Positions 6,987 through 16,621 are shown, numbered from the stretch's first letter. The stretch: DNA of 34,195 bases from Zoogloea ramigera (GCF_006539865.1 NZ_BJNV01000055.1:1-34195); one strand, 5' to 3'. Numbers and translations are program-made. The notes: generated from the letters alone by a model not told the origin.

Positions 6987-8444
6987 TTACTCGTCGAGCA
7001 GCCGCACGCGCACTTTCTTACCCTTGATCTTGCCGTCCTGCAGGCGCTTGAGGGCCTGGCGGGCGATGCCGCGCTCGACCGCCACGTAGGTGGATTGCTC
7101 GTTCACGTTGATCTTGCCGATCTGGCTGGAGGTGAAGCCGGCCTCGCCGGTGAGCGCGCCGAGCACGTCGCCGGGGCGGATCTTTTCTTTGCGCCCGCCG
7201 AGGATCTGTAGCGTGACCATCGGCGGCTGGGGTACCGGCTGGTCTTCGGCGTGGAGCTCGGCGAGGGATTCCCACTGGGGCTCGAAGCCGTTGGCGCGGG
7301 CGATGGCGGCGACGCGGTTTTTCTCGGAGGGGCCGACCAGGCTGAGCGCCCAGCCGTTCTCGTCGGCGCGGCCGGTGCGGCCGATACGGTGGACATGCAC
7401 CTCGGGGTCGGGGGTCACGTCCACGTTGATCACCGCCTCGAGCTTGGCGATGTCGAGGCCGCGGGCGGCCACGTCGGTGGCCACCAGCACCGAGCAGCTG
7501 CGGTTGGCGAACTGCACCATCACCTGGTCGCGGTCGCGCTGGTCGAGCTCGCCGTGCAGCGCGAGCACGTGGAAGCCCTCGGCGTGGAGCACGTCGATGA
7601 GGTCGCGGCATTGCTGCTTGGTGTTGCAGAAGGCCAGGGTGCTCACCGGCCGGTAGTGGCGCAGCAGCAGGCCGACGGCGTGGAGGCGCTGGTCGTGGGC
7701 GACCTCATAGAAGCGCTGGCGGATCTTGTCGGCCTCGTGCTGGCCGGCCAGGGCGATCTCCTGGGGCTGGCGCATGAACTGGCGCGCCAGGCGCACCACG
7801 CCCTCGGGGTAGGTGGCCGAGAAGAGCAGGGTCTGGCGGGCTTTCGGGCAGGCCTTGGCGACGTAGGCGATGTCGTCGAAGAAGCCCATGTCGAGCATCC
7901 GGTCGGCCTCGTCGAGCACCAGCGTGGCGAGGGCGTCGAGCTGCAGGCTGCCGCGGGAGAGGTGGTCCATCAGCCGGCCCGGCGTGCCCACCACCACGTG
8001 GGCGCCGTGGGCGAGGCTGTCGGCCTGGGGGCGGATCGGGCTGCCGCCGCACAGGGTGAGCACCTTGATGTTCTCTTCGAAGCGGGCGAGGCGGCGGATC
8101 TCCTGGCTCACCTGCTCGGCGAGCTCGCGGGTCGGGCACAGCACCATCGCCTGTACCGCAAAGTTGCGCGGGTCGAGGCGCTGCAGCAGGGGCAGGCCGA
8201 AGGCGGCGGTCTTGCCGCTGCCGGTTTTGGCCTGGGCGATGAGGTCGTTGCCGGCTAGCGCCACCGGCAGGCTGGCGGCCTGGATCGGCGTCATCTGGTG
8301 GTAGCCGAGGCGGGCCAGGTTGGCCAGCACCGGGGCGGCCAGGCCGAGTTGTTCGAAGGGCGCGGCCACCACGGGGGCGGGCGGCGGGACGAAGGTGGCG
8401 TCGGCGGCGGGCGCCTCCGGCTGCAGGGGGGGAGTCGAGGTCAT
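6987..8444 (-). CDS. dbpA: ATP-dependent RNA helicase DbpA (DEAD-box)
   Basis: A 485-aa DEAD-box helicase. All motifs are visible: Q motif (FEQLGL...TPIQ, 30-54), AKTGSGKT (72-79), PTRELAEQ, TPGRL, DEAD (178-181), SAT, ATDVAARGLDI and HRIGRTGRA. The C-terminal domain from about 410 (RKEKIRPGDVLGALTGEAG, then VNEQSTYVAVERGIA) is the DbpA RNA-binding domain. That domain recognises 23S rRNA hairpin 92 and directs the helicase to late 50S subunit assembly. A Pro/Ala-rich N-terminal extension of about 28 residues precedes the core. The start ATG at 8444 precedes MTSTPPLQPEAP. Confidence 0.95.
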   Translation of the reverse strand: MTSTPPLQPEAPAADATFVPPPAPVVAAPFEQLGLAAPVLANLARLGYHQMTPIQAASLPVALAGNDLIAQAKTGSGKTAAFGLPLLQRLDPRNFAVQAMVLCPTRELAEQVSQEIRRLARFEENIKVLTLCGGSPIRPQADSLAHGAHVVVGTPGRLMDHLSRGSLQLDALATLVLDEADRMLDMGFFDDIAYVAKACPKARQTLLFSATYPEGVVRLARQFMRQPQEIALAGQHEADKIRQRFYEVAHDQRLHAVGLLLRHYRPVSTLAFCNTKQQCRDLIDVLHAEGFHVLALHGELDQRDRDQVMVQFANRSCSVLVATDVAARGLDIAKLEAVINVDVTPDPEVHVHRIGRTGRADENGWALSLVGPSEKNRVAAIARANGFEPQWESLAELHAEDQPVPQPPMVTLQILGGRKEKIRPGDVLGALTGEAGFTSSQIGKINVNEQSTYVAVERGIARQALKRLQDGKIKGKKVRVRLLDE

Positions 8445-8536
8445 GCCGGATTATCCCCTCAACCGGGCCCTGCGGCCGCGACTGTTTTACGCGGACGGGG
8501 CCGGCGCGGTGGTGAAAAACGGGCCCCGGCCAGGCC

Positions 8537-9388
8537 TCAGCGCTGCAGTTCGCGCCGCCACTGCTCCCGTTCGCGGGCCAGGCGCTGCTGGATGCGGGCG
8601 TCTTCCTCGGCCTGCTCGCGGCGGGCCTGGGCTTCTTGCTGCTGGCGCTCCCAGTTGGCCTTCTGCTTGTCCATCGCCTCCTGCATGCGCAGCTCGTTGG
8701 AGACCTGGTCGGCGTAGTTCTTGCGCTCGCGGAGGGCGCGTTCGCGGGCGTATTCCTCCTGCTTCTTCGCCTGCTCCTTGCGCCGATCTTCTTCCAGCGC
8801 GCGGTTTTCTTCGCGCTGCAGCACCGAGTTGTGTTCAAGCTCGGCGATCTCCTTGTCGGTGAGGTCGCCGTAGGTCTGGCGGCGTTCGGCGTCGATGAGC
8901 CGTTGCTGGGCCTCGAGGGCCGCGTCGCCGCTGCCGGCAACCTGGCGGAAGGCAAACACCGAGAAGAAGATCTGCAGGATGAGGCCGACAATCATCAGCG
9001 AGCCGATCACGCCGAGCATGATGCGCAGCGGCGAGCGCTTGGCAGATTTCAGCTCTACTTCGATCACCGGCGGCAGAACCCCCAGCGGGGGGAGCTCGGC
9101 GGCCGGCGCAGCGGGGCTGGCCTCGGAGGCAGGGGGCTGGCCGGCAGCCGTGGCCAGCGCCTGGGCGGCTGCCAGGCCGGTGTCGTAGGCGAGGCGACGG
9201 CCGGGGTCGGAGAGGGTCCACCAGGCGCCCTTGATGGCCTGGATGCGCTGGTCTGCTTCGGCCCCCGACAGGCCGTGGATGCCATTCTGGTAATGACGCA
9301 CCAGGCGCATGTGGGCGGCGTGGATGTCGCCCTCGCTCGCCGTGGGGGGCAAGCCGAGCACGTCATAGAGGGTGGCGGTGGCGTTCAT
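8537..9388 (-). CDS. Membrane protein with degenerate N-terminal J-domain and coiled coil
   Basis: 283 aa from the ATG at 9388. Residues 6-70 (LYDVLGLPPTASEGDIHAAH, then AYD) form a J-domain, but the HPD tripeptide that activates Hsp70 is replaced by HYQ (32-34). An Ala/Pro linker, one membrane helix (about 121-146, ending FFSVFAF) and a long charged coiled coil rich in E, R, Q and K (about 158-283) follow. An upstream in-frame ATG at 9433 is rejected because a good -10 box (9436-9441) lies against it and the J-domain starts right after 9388. Without HPD it is unlikely to stimulate DnaK; a scaffold or anchor role is possible. Specific function unknown. Confidence 0.8.
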   Translation of the reverse strand: MNATATLYDVLGLPPTASEGDIHAAHMRLVRHYQNGIHGLSGAEADQRIQAIKGAWWTLSDPGRRLAYDTGLAAAQALATAAGQPPASEASPAAPAAELPPLGVLPPVIEVELKSAKRSPLRIMLGVIGSLMIVGLILQIFFSVFAFRQVAGSGDAALEAQQRLIDAERRQTYGDLTDKEIAELEHNSVLQREENRALEEDRRKEQAKKQEEYARERALRERKNYADQVSNELRMQEAMDKQKANWERQQQEAQARREQAEEDARIQQRLAREREQWRRELQR

Positions 9389-9435
9389 CGGTGAAGGCAC
9401 TGGCGACAGCGGGGCGCGGAAACGAAGTCTCACCG

Positions 9436-9441
9436 ATTATA
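9436..9441 (-). promoter_or_regulatory. Consensus -10 box (TATAAT) upstream of the J-domain gene
   Basis: On the minus strand a perfect TATAAT lies 47 bases before the ATG at 9388. About 15-16 bases upstream is a T-rich stretch (cttttttg) as a loose -35. The placement supports the downstream start codon of the J-domain gene. Confidence 0.55.
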
Positions 9442-9570
9442 GAGACGGGTGCCCACAAAAAAGCGGGTGAAAGTCTCAGTCGACCGGGTTATGCATACGA
9501 AGCGCGCGTGTCATTTCAGCGCAGGGCAGGGGAATAAGCTGCCCCCGGCGGCCCGGGCAGGGGCCAGGCG

Positions 9571-10265
<695 letters not shown>

Positions 10266-10269
<4 letters not shown>

Positions 10270-11486
10270 GAGCGGATCGCCTGCACCGGGTCCATGCGCG
10301 CGGCGCGGCGGGCCGGGATCAATGCCGAGGCGAGCCCGACCACGGTGGCGACGAGGGCCGCGGCGACGATGAAGCGCGGCTCGAGCTGGGCCGAGAACAG
10401 CGGCGTGCCGTCGGCGTTGCGGTAGATCGCCGAAAACACCTGTAGCAGCGTGAAGGCCAGCAGGCTGCCGAGCACCGAGCCGACCGCCCCCACCAGCGCA
10501 CCCTGGATCAGGAACACCTGCAGGATCATGCCGCGGCTGGCGCCCATGGCGCGCAGGATGCCGATCTCCTTCTGCTTCTGGACGACGCTGACGACGAGCA
10601 CGCTGGCGATACCCAGCGCCACGATGATGATCACGAAGCTGCGGATCAGGTTGTTCGACACCGTCTGGTTGCGCAGCGCGGCGAGCAGCTGGGCGTTGGT
10701 CTGCATCCAGCTGTCGACGGTGAGGCCGCTGGCGCCGCGCAGACGGTCGGCGACGGCCTGGGCGTCGAAGATGTCGGCCACCGTGAGGTCGAGGTTGGAG
10801 ACGCCGCCGGGCAGGTCGAGCAGGCTCTGGGCCAGCGGCAGCGTCACGAAGACCCAGCGCCGGTTGAGGTCGCGGTTGCCGATGTCGAAGATGCCGCCCA
10901 CCACCAGCAGCTCGTCGCGGCCGTTGGGCAGCACCACCCGCAGCTTGTCCTCGAGGCCGATGCCGAGGTCCTTGGCCAGCTCGCTGCCGATCACCGTGCG
11001 CGGGCCCTCGACGGCGAAGCGGCCGGCCAGCATGTATTCCTCCATCCGCACGATGCGCCGGTAGCGCTCGGCGTCGACGCCCATCAGCGCCACCGACTTG
11101 CTGGCCTGCCCGCGCAGCGCGAAGGCCGGGCCGGTGACCACCGGCGACACCGCGGTGACGCCCGGTGTGTCGGCGGCCAGGCGGGCGATGTTCTCCCACT
11201 GGTCAACCGAGCGCAGGCGCTGGGCGCGGGGCTCGATGATGCGGGCGAAACCCTCGTCGTCGATGGCCGGGCGGTTGGCCTCTTCGAGGGGGCGGATCAC
11301 CACGTGGGCCTGGCTGCCCAGCACCCGGTCGATGATCTGCGCCTGCAGCTGGCTGATCAGCTGTGTCAGGAAGATGATCACCGCCACTCCGCCGGTGGTG
11401 CCGGCGAGGATCAGCAGGGTCTGCATCCGCCCCTCGCGCAGAAAGCGCAGCGCGACGAGGGGGGCGAAGGGGAGGCGGAGTTTCAT
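10266..11486 (-). CDS. ABC transporter permease, FtsX/MacB/LolCE type
   Basis: A 406-aa inner-membrane permease. One N-terminal membrane helix (about 24-43) is followed by a large periplasmic domain (about 45-275) and three C-terminal helices (about 283-305, 330-352 and 372-392). The FtsX-type loop [15 protein letters not shown] lies between the second and third helices. These four helices with a periplasmic domain after the first are the mechanotransmission design of MacB and LolC/E. It overlaps the ATPase gene by 4 bp and follows the adaptor gene by 16 bp, so the three form an operon. It lacks a fused ATPase domain, unlike MacB proper. Confidence 0.9.
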
Positions 11487-11502
11487 GAGGGGCGGCCGGG
11501 CC

Positions 11503-12741
11503 TCACTTGGTCATGCCCTGGGGCACCTGCAGGCCGCCAACGCGCGGCGCTTTGGGCGGGCGGACGCGCACCTTGTCGCCATCCAGGGCGCCGGAGGCGG
11601 GCAGGATCGCCTGATCGCCCTCGGCGAGGCCCTCGACGATCTCCACCTTGCCGACGCCGGCGAGGCCCACACGCACCTCGCGGCGCTGGGCCGTGCCGCC
11701 ATTGGCGACGAGCACCCACGGCTTGCCGCCGTCGGGCTCGCGCACCGCCTCGGTGGGCAGCACGAGGGTCGAATCCTTCCTGCCGGTGACGGTCTCCACC
11801 GAGATCGTCATGTCGGGGCGCAGGAAAGCCGGCGGTTTGGGCACCCGGAAGCGGATCTCCACGGTGCCGCGCAGCGGGTCGACGGCCGGGGCGAGGTAAT
11901 AAAGCTCGGCCTCGAAGGGCTGGCCGGGCCAGGCGTCGGCCACCGCGCGGGCCATTTGGCCGGGCTTCAAGAGGCGCAGGTTTTTTTCGTCGACGGTGGC
12001 GTGGATGCGCGTCTCGCCGGCGTCGGCCAGCTCCAGCAGCACCTTGCCGGCGCTGGCCACGTCGCCGGGCTCGGCCTTGCGGGTCAGCACGGTGCCGGCG
12101 GATGGGGCGCTGAGGGTGAGCAGCGCGGCGCGGGCGCGGGCGTTGGCGAGCTGGGCGCGGGCCTGCTCGAGGCGCGCCCGGGCGGCTTCGCGTTCGGTGC
12201 CGCCGGGCTGCTGGGCGGCCAGCTGGGCGCGGGCGGCGCTGGCCGCGGCGACGGCGTTGGCCTGGTTGCGGGCCGCGTCGTCGGCCTTGGACTGGGCGTA
12301 GAAACCCTGGGCCACCAGCTGGCGGGCCCGCTCGGCCTCGGCGGCGGCCACCTTGAGGTTGGCTTCGGCCTGGGCGAGCTGCTGGGCGGCCACCGGCTGG
12401 CCGACCTTTTCGATCTGGACGAGCCGCGCCTCGGCCTCGGCCTGCGCGGCGGCAGCCTGGGCCACCAGCGCGGCGGCGTCGTCGGCGCGCAGGCGGGCCA
12501 GCAGCTGGCCGGGCTTCACCACGTCGCCCTCGCGCACCGTGACTTCCAGCACCGTGGCGGCCAGCGGGCTGCCGATGGCGATGCGCGCCGGCGTGGCGAT
12601 GCGCCCGGTGGCCACCACCGACTGGGCCAGCGGCCCGCGGGCCACCGCCACCACGTCCACCTCACGCCCCTTCGGCCACAACAGCACCGCGGCCACCCCG
12701 CCGATGGCGAGGGCCGCGACGACCAGGCTGCGCGGCCTCAC
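11503..12741 (-). CDS. Periplasmic adaptor (HlyD/MacA family) of the ABC exporter
   Basis: A 412-aa membrane-fusion protein with an N-terminal membrane anchor (about 5-21). It has a first lipoyl half (VLEVTVREGDVVKPGQLLARL), a long Ala/Gln/Glu-rich coiled-coil hairpin (about 90-210), a second lipoyl half (LSAPSAGTVLTRKAEPGDV) and beta-barrel and membrane-proximal domains at the C-terminus. Such adaptors link an inner-membrane exporter to an outer-membrane TolC-type channel. The start is GTG at 12741, overlapping the TlpA-like stop by 4 bp (GTGA). The permease follows 16 bp downstream. No outer-membrane channel gene lies in the cluster. Confidence 0.9.
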   Translation of the reverse strand: MRPRSLVVAALAIGGVAAVLLWPKGREVDVVAVARGPLAQSVVATGRIATPARIAIGSPLAATVLEVTVREGDVVKPGQLLARLRADDAAALVAQAAAAQAEAEARLVQIEKVGQPVAAQQLAQAEANLKVAAAEAERARQLVAQGFYAQSKADDAARNQANAVAAASAARAQLAAQQPGGTEREAARARLEQARAQLANARARAALLTLSAPSAGTVLTRKAEPGDVASAGKVLLELADAGETRIHATVDEKNLRLLKPGQMARAVADAWPGQPFEAELYYLAPAVDPLRGTVEIRFRVPKPPAFLRPDMTISVETVTGRKDSTLVLPTEAVREPDGGKPWVLVANGGTAQRREVRVGLAGVGKVEIVEGLAEGDQAILPASGALDGDKVRVRPPKAPRVGGLQVPQGMTK

Positions 12742-13232
12742 GCCGGTTCGGCCAGCAGCTGGGCGATGCGGGCGTGGAGCTTGTCGAAGTCGGGCTCGCC
12801 GAGGAACTTCTGGACCACCTGGCCGCGCTTGTCGATGAGGAAGGTGGTGGGCGTCAGGCGCACGTCGTCGAAGCCCTTGGCGGCCTCGCCGCTGGCATCC
12901 ACCGCCACCTTGAAGGGCAGCGCGTTGTTGCGGGCGTAGTTGCGCACGTAGTCGGGCGGGTCGTAGCTCATGGCGATGGCGAGGGTCTCGAAGCCCTGGG
13001 CGGCGAACTTGTTGTGGGTGTCCACCAGCTTGGGCATCTCGGCCACGCAGGTGGTGCAGGTGGTGGCCCAGAAGTTAACCAGCACCACCTTGCCGCGCAG
13101 CGCCGAGAGGCGGCTGCTCTGGCCGTCGAGGGTGGTGAAGCTCACGTCCGGGGTGGCCGGCTGGCTGCAGCCGCCGACCAGTGCAACGAGGAGGAGCGGG
13201 GCCAGGAAGCGCGTGATAGCCTTGAGGAACAT
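12738..13232 (-). CDS. TlpA-like thioredoxin-fold lipoprotein
   Basis: 164 aa. The N-terminus is a lipoprotein signal with a lipobox ending LVGGC (lipidated C22). The thioredoxin-like domain has an active site of the form W-A-T-T-C-T-T-C (C59 and C62) and the cis-Pro block LTPTTFLID. TlpA/ResA proteins act in the periplasm as thiol-disulfide reductases, often in cytochrome c or copper-centre maturation. The CTTC centre differs from the usual CPPC or CEPC. It is first in the exporter operon, with a 4-bp overlap to the adaptor, which hints at a redox job linked to the exported substrate. It is divergent from the DUF4197 gene with only 29 bp between starts. Confidence 0.9.
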   Translation of the reverse strand: MFLKAITRFLAPLLLVALVGGCSQPATPDVSFTTLDGQSSRLSALRGKVVLVNFWATTCTTCVAEMPKLVDTHNKFAAQGFETLAIAMSYDPPDYVRNYARNNALPFKVAVDASGEAAKGFDDVRLTPTTFLIDKRGQVVQKFLGEPDFDKLHARIAQLLAEPA

Positions 13233-13261
13233 CGTTTTCTTACCGGAAAGAGAGGTTTGCC

Positions 13262-13942
13262 GTGCGTGCGATTCTGAGAGCTTTGCTGCTGCTTGTCATC
13301 TCCTGTCAGGCCTGGGCCGTGGGCCTCGCCGATCTCACCGACAAGGACGCCTCCGGCGGCCTGCGCGAGGCGCTGGTGCAGGGCGCTTCGAAAGCCGTCG
13401 GACAACTCGGCACCGACGGAGGTTTCCTCAACAACCCGAAAGTGAAGATCGGCCTGCCCGCCACCCTGGCGCCGGTGGAGGGCATGCTGCGCACCATGGG
13501 CCGCGGCAAGGACCTCGACGCCCTCGTCGACACCATGAACAAGGCCGCCGAGCAGGCCGTACCCAAGGCCAAGGTGCTGCTGGTGGATGCGGTGAAGAAG
13601 ATGAGCGTGGACGACGCCAAGAAGATCCTCGCCGGTGGCGACGACGCGGCCACCCAGTACTTCAAGGACAAGACCTCGGCTCAGCTCGCCGAATCCTTCC
13701 TGCCCACCGTCAAGGCCACCACCGACAAGCTGGCCCTGGCCGACAAGTACAACAAGATCGCCAGCAAGGCCGGCAGCTTCGGGCTGGGCGGCGACGAGCT
13801 GAAGATCGAGAACTACGTGACCCGCAAGGCCCTCGACGGCCTGTTCCTGATGATCGCCGAGGAAGAGCGGGCGATCCGCAAGGACCCGCTAGGCACTGCC
13901 ACCGGCCTCGCCAAGAAGGCCTTCGGCGCGCTTGGGCAGTAA
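13262..13942 (+). CDS. DUF4197 family secreted protein
   Basis: 226 aa with a signal peptide (about 1-19, cleaved near AWA-VGL). The mature protein matches the DUF4197 pattern: LREALVQGASKAVGQLG, FLNNPKVKIGLP, MNKAAEQAVPKAK, a central ILAGGDDAATQYFK and a C-terminal VTRKALDGLFLMIAEEERAIR. The family is periplasmic or envelope-associated with no known function. The start is GTG at 13262, preceded by GGAAAGAGAGG. It lies back to back with the TlpA-like gene and directly before pxpB; a functional link with pxpBC is uncertain. Confidence 0.9.
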   Translation: MRAILRALLLLVISCQAWAVGLADLTDKDASGGLREALVQGASKAVGQLGTDGGFLNNPKVKIGLPATLAPVEGMLRTMGRGKDLDALVDTMNKAAEQAVPKAKVLLVDAVKKMSVDDAKKILAGGDDAATQYFKDKTSAQLAESFLPTVKATTDKLALADKYNKIASKAGSFGLGGDELKIENYVTRKALDGLFLMIAEEERAIRKDPLGTATGLAKKAFGALGQ

Positions 13943-13945
13943 GCC

Positions 13946-14662
13946 TTGAGCCCGCCCGCCGCAGGCTTCCCCCGCCTGCTGGCGCTGGGCGATGCCGCCT
14001 TCACCGTCGAGTTCGGCGGCGGCATCGCCCCCGAAATCCACGCCCGGGTGCTCGGCTTTGCCGCAGCGCTGGCCGATTGCGCCATCCCCGGCGTGATCGA
14101 GCGGGTGCCCACCTTCCGCTCGGTCACCGTGCATTTCGACCCCGACCTCATCGACCCGCCGCGCCTCGCCGCCGACCTGCTGGCGCTGGCCCAGGCGGGC
14201 CACGAGGCCGCCGCCAGCGGCCGGCGCTGGGTGCTGCCGGTGTGCTTCGACGACGCGCTGGCGCCGGATCTACCCGACGTCGCCGCCCACTGCGGCCTCG
14301 CCCGCGAGGCGGTGATCGAACGCCTCACCGCCACCGAATTCAGCGTTTACATGCTCGGCTTCCTGCCCGGCTTTGCCTACCTGGGCGGCCTGCCGGCGGC
14401 CCTCGAGATGCCGCGCCTCGCCACCCCGCGCACCCGCGTGCCGGCCGGCTCGCTGGCCATCGCCGGGCGCATGGCGGCCATCTACCCCTGGGACAGCCCG
14501 GGCGGCTGGCGGCTCGTCGGGCGCACCGGGGTAGGGCTGTTCGATGCCGGCAACGCCACCCGCCCGGCCCTGCTGGCGGCGGGCGACCGGGTGCGCTTCA
14601 GGGCCGTGGCCAGCCTCGCCGAGGCGGCCGAGATCACCGAGACCGTGCCGGAGCTGCCATGA
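13946..14662 (+). CDS. pxpB: 5-oxoprolinase subunit B
   Basis: About 238 aa of the KipI/PxpB family. Features are the N-terminal ALGDAAFTVEFG, the core EFSVYMLGFLPGFAYLGGLP and TPRTRVPAGSLAIAG, and the closing YPWDSPGGWRLVGRT. With PxpA and PxpC it hydrolyses 5-oxoproline to glutamate using ATP, repairing a spontaneous glutamine breakdown product. The best start in frame is TTG at 13946, three bases after the preceding stop, so a 5' end a little further in is possible. Its stop overlaps pxpC by 4 bp (ATGA). Confidence 0.9.
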   Translation: MSPPAAGFPRLLALGDAAFTVEFGGGIAPEIHARVLGFAAALADCAIPGVIERVPTFRSVTVHFDPDLIDPPRLAADLLALAQAGHEAAASGRRWVLPVCFDDALAPDLPDVAAHCGLAREAVIERLTATEFSVYMLGFLPGFAYLGGLPAALEMPRLATPRTRVPAGSLAIAGRMAAIYPWDSPGGWRLVGRTGVGLFDAGNATRPALLAAGDRVRFRAVASLAEAAEITETVPELP

Positions 14663-15693
14663 GCGCCGCCCTCGAGATCGTCTCCGCCGGCCTCGGCGTG
14701 TCGGTGCAGGACGCCGGCCGGCCCGGCCACCGCAGCATCGGCGTACCGCTCTCCGGGGCCCTCGACCCGCTGCTGCTGGCCGCCGCCAACCACCTGGCCG
14801 GCAGCCTGGCGGGTGCGGCGGGGCTGGAGGTGCTGCTCGCCGGCCCCACGCTGCGTGCCACGGGCGGGCCGGTGTGCGTGGCGCTGGCGGGGGAACTCGC
14901 CGGGCGCATCGTTGGCGTGGGGGGTGACGTGCGGAGGCTCGCGGCCTGGTCGGCGGCGGTGCTGCAGCCGGGCGACAGCCTGCAGCTGGGCCGCCCGCAG
15001 GGCGTGGCCTACCTGGCGGTGGCCGGCGGCTTCCTCACCCCGCCCATGCTCGGCAGCCGCGCCACCTACGCCCGCGCCGGGCTGGGTGGCGTCGACGGGC
15101 GGGCCCTGGCGGCGGGCGTCCGACTGCCCTGCGCGCCCTTCGCCGGAGATCCGCAGCACGCCTTGCAGGCCGCGCCCCTGCTGCACCCGGGTGGCGCCAT
15201 CCGGGTGATCCCCGGCCCCCAGGCCGACCACTTCACCCCCGCCGCCCTCGCCAGTTTTTACAGCGAGCCGTGGACGCTCACCCCCGCCCGCGACCGCATG
15301 GGCCTGCGCCTCGCCGGCCCGCGCCTGGTGCATGTGCCGGGCGGCGCCGATATCGTCTCGGACGGCGTCACCCCCGGCGCGATCCAGGTGCCCGCCGACG
15401 GCCAGCCCATCGTGCTGCTGGCCGACTGCCAGACCGTCGGCGGCTACCCCAAGATCGCCACCGTGATCCGCGCCGACCTCCCGCGCCTGGCCCACCTGCC
15501 GCCCGGCGCCGAGATCCGCTTTGTGGCCGTCGACGCCACCCATGCCGCAGAGGCTCGCGCCGCCCAGGCCCGCCTGCTCGCCGGCTGGCGAACCACCCTG
15601 CGCCCGGCCGTCCGGCATGGCGACATCCCCACCGAAACCCTCCTCGCCGCCAACCTCGCCGGCGCCGCGCTGCGCGGAGACGAGGAGGGCTGA
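14659..15693 (+). CDS. pxpC: 5-oxoprolinase subunit C
   Basis: 344 aa of the KipA/PxpC (biotin-dependent carboxylase-like) family. It starts with LEIVSAGLGVSVQDAGRPGH and carries GVPLSGALDP, VAGGFLTPPMLGSRATY, the block RDRMGLRLAGP and the signature DGVTPGAIQVPADGQPIVLLAD (given here in part: GAIQVPADGQP). The start ATG at 14659 overlaps the pxpB stop; the open frame extends far upstream only because of base composition. The third subunit, pxpA (LamB/YcsF), is not next to it on either side and must be elsewhere if the enzyme is functional. Confidence 0.93.
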   Translation: MSAALEIVSAGLGVSVQDAGRPGHRSIGVPLSGALDPLLLAAANHLAGSLAGAAGLEVLLAGPTLRATGGPVCVALAGELAGRIVGVGGDVRRLAAWSAAVLQPGDSLQLGRPQGVAYLAVAGGFLTPPMLGSRATYARAGLGGVDGRALAAGVRLPCAPFAGDPQHALQAAPLLHPGGAIRVIPGPQADHFTPAALASFYSEPWTLTPARDRMGLRLAGPRLVHVPGGADIVSDGVTPGAIQVPADGQPIVLLADCQTVGGYPKIATVIRADLPRLAHLPPGAEIRFVAVDATHAAEARAAQARLLAGWRTTLRPAVRHGDIPTETLLAANLAGAALRGDEEG

Positions 15694-15706
15694 GGGGCGG
15701 GGGCCC

Positions 15707-15725
15707 CGTCGCGGATGCCGCGACG
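15707..15725 (+). terminator. Hairpin downstream of pxpC
   Basis: cgtcgcgg (15707-15714) pairs with ccgcgacg (15718-15725) around an atg loop, 14 bases after the pxpC stop. There is no U-run, so it could be a Rho-assisted terminator or a 3'-protecting hairpin. Confidence 0.4.
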
Positions 15726-15755
15726 AGCACGGTGCGCGATGCGGGGGTGTTATAG

Positions 15756-15833
15756 GGGCGACTTCAGTCGCCCTCAGCCGGCAAGACCAGGTCAGATCCT
15801 TGATTTGACCTCCGCGGGCGACTCAAGTCGCCC
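15756..15833. repeat. Pair of identical-arm hairpins (gggcgact...agtcgccc)
   Basis: The inverted repeat gggcgact/agtcgccc occurs twice in the same orientation, at 15756-15773 (loop tc) and 15816-15833 (loop ca). Between them is a smaller inverted repeat, aggtca (15789-15794) with tgacct (15806-15811). The whole 15694-16015 gap (322 bp) between pxpC and the next gene is otherwise non-coding. The arrangement resembles a REP-type (repetitive extragenic palindrome) element: two palindromes flanking a short linker. Confidence 0.75.
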
Positions 15834-16015
15834 CCACATGTCCCCCCCATAAGTCACCGCTACAGCCCCAGCTTCTTGCGCGCGAGCCACCCCATCGAGC
15901 TTTCGCCAAGCTGAGACGGATAAATGCATATACCATGGCAGGCGCGCGCCGGAATCGCCACGTCATTGCGGCTGGCTCGGCGCGACATTCCAGAAACCGT
16001 CACACGGAGCCCGCC

Positions 16016-16480
16016 ATGAAACAGAACCTGGTATCCCTCGTCTTCACCCCGGCCGAGATCGAGGATCTCAAGGCCGCCATCACCCGCATCGAGAAGTTCA
16101 CCGAGTCCTTCGTCACCCTCACCCCCGACGAGCTGCGCCGCCTCGCCAAGCTGGGTGACGGCACCGAGCCCTTCTGCCGCCAGGCCACGGTCGTCTTCGA
16201 GCAATACCCCCACGCCTTCCCCCCCAGCTTCGACCTCGCCGAGATGCAGCGTGACCTGGCCACCTTCGACGCCCTGCGCGGCCCGCTGCTGCGCCTGCAG
16301 CAGCTCGTCTCGCGCTTCGACGACACCGTCACCGCCCTCGGCAGCGACGCGCTGGTGGCCGCCCTGGAGGGCTACCGCCACATGCAGAGCGACGGCAAGA
16401 GCGAGGGCCTCGCCGCGCTGAAGGACGCCTACCCGGCCCGCCGCCCGCGGATCGTCAAGAAGGACGCCGGCACTGCTTGA
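16016..16480 (+). CDS. Conserved hypothetical protein
   Basis: 154 aa from the ATG at 16016, with GGAG nine bases before it; an upstream in-frame ATG at 15935 has no such site. It is soluble, mostly helical and without a signal peptide. Features seen are SLVFTPAEIEDLKAAI, LTPDELRRLAKLGDGTEPFC, PPSFDLAEMQRDLATFDALR and a central ALGSDALVAALEGY. I recall proteins of this kind in several bacterial phyla, but no function is known to me. It stands alone, convergent with the ankyrin locus and separated from it by the palindrome array. Confidence 0.8.
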   Translation: MKQNLVSLVFTPAEIEDLKAAITRIEKFTESFVTLTPDELRRLAKLGDGTEPFCRQATVVFEQYPHAFPPSFDLAEMQRDLATFDALRGPLLRLQQLVSRFDDTVTALGSDALVAALEGYRHMQSDGKSEGLAALKDAYPARRPRIVKKDAGTA

Positions 16481-16621
16481 GCACCCCACCCACCCGGCCG
16501 GCGCCCGCCGGTCGGCCCACCGGGGCCGTGTCACGACAGCCCGCGCCCCGGCCCGCGCTGCCTCCCACCACCCCGCCGCAGCCCTGCCGGCTGCCCCCCT
16601 TGCCCTGCGCCCCGCCAGAAA

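Noticed and set aside
12970-15693. A 907-aa plus-strand protein
   Set aside because: Only the C-terminal 344 residues form PxpC; the rest overlaps the TlpA-like, DUF4197 and pxpB genes in wrong frames.
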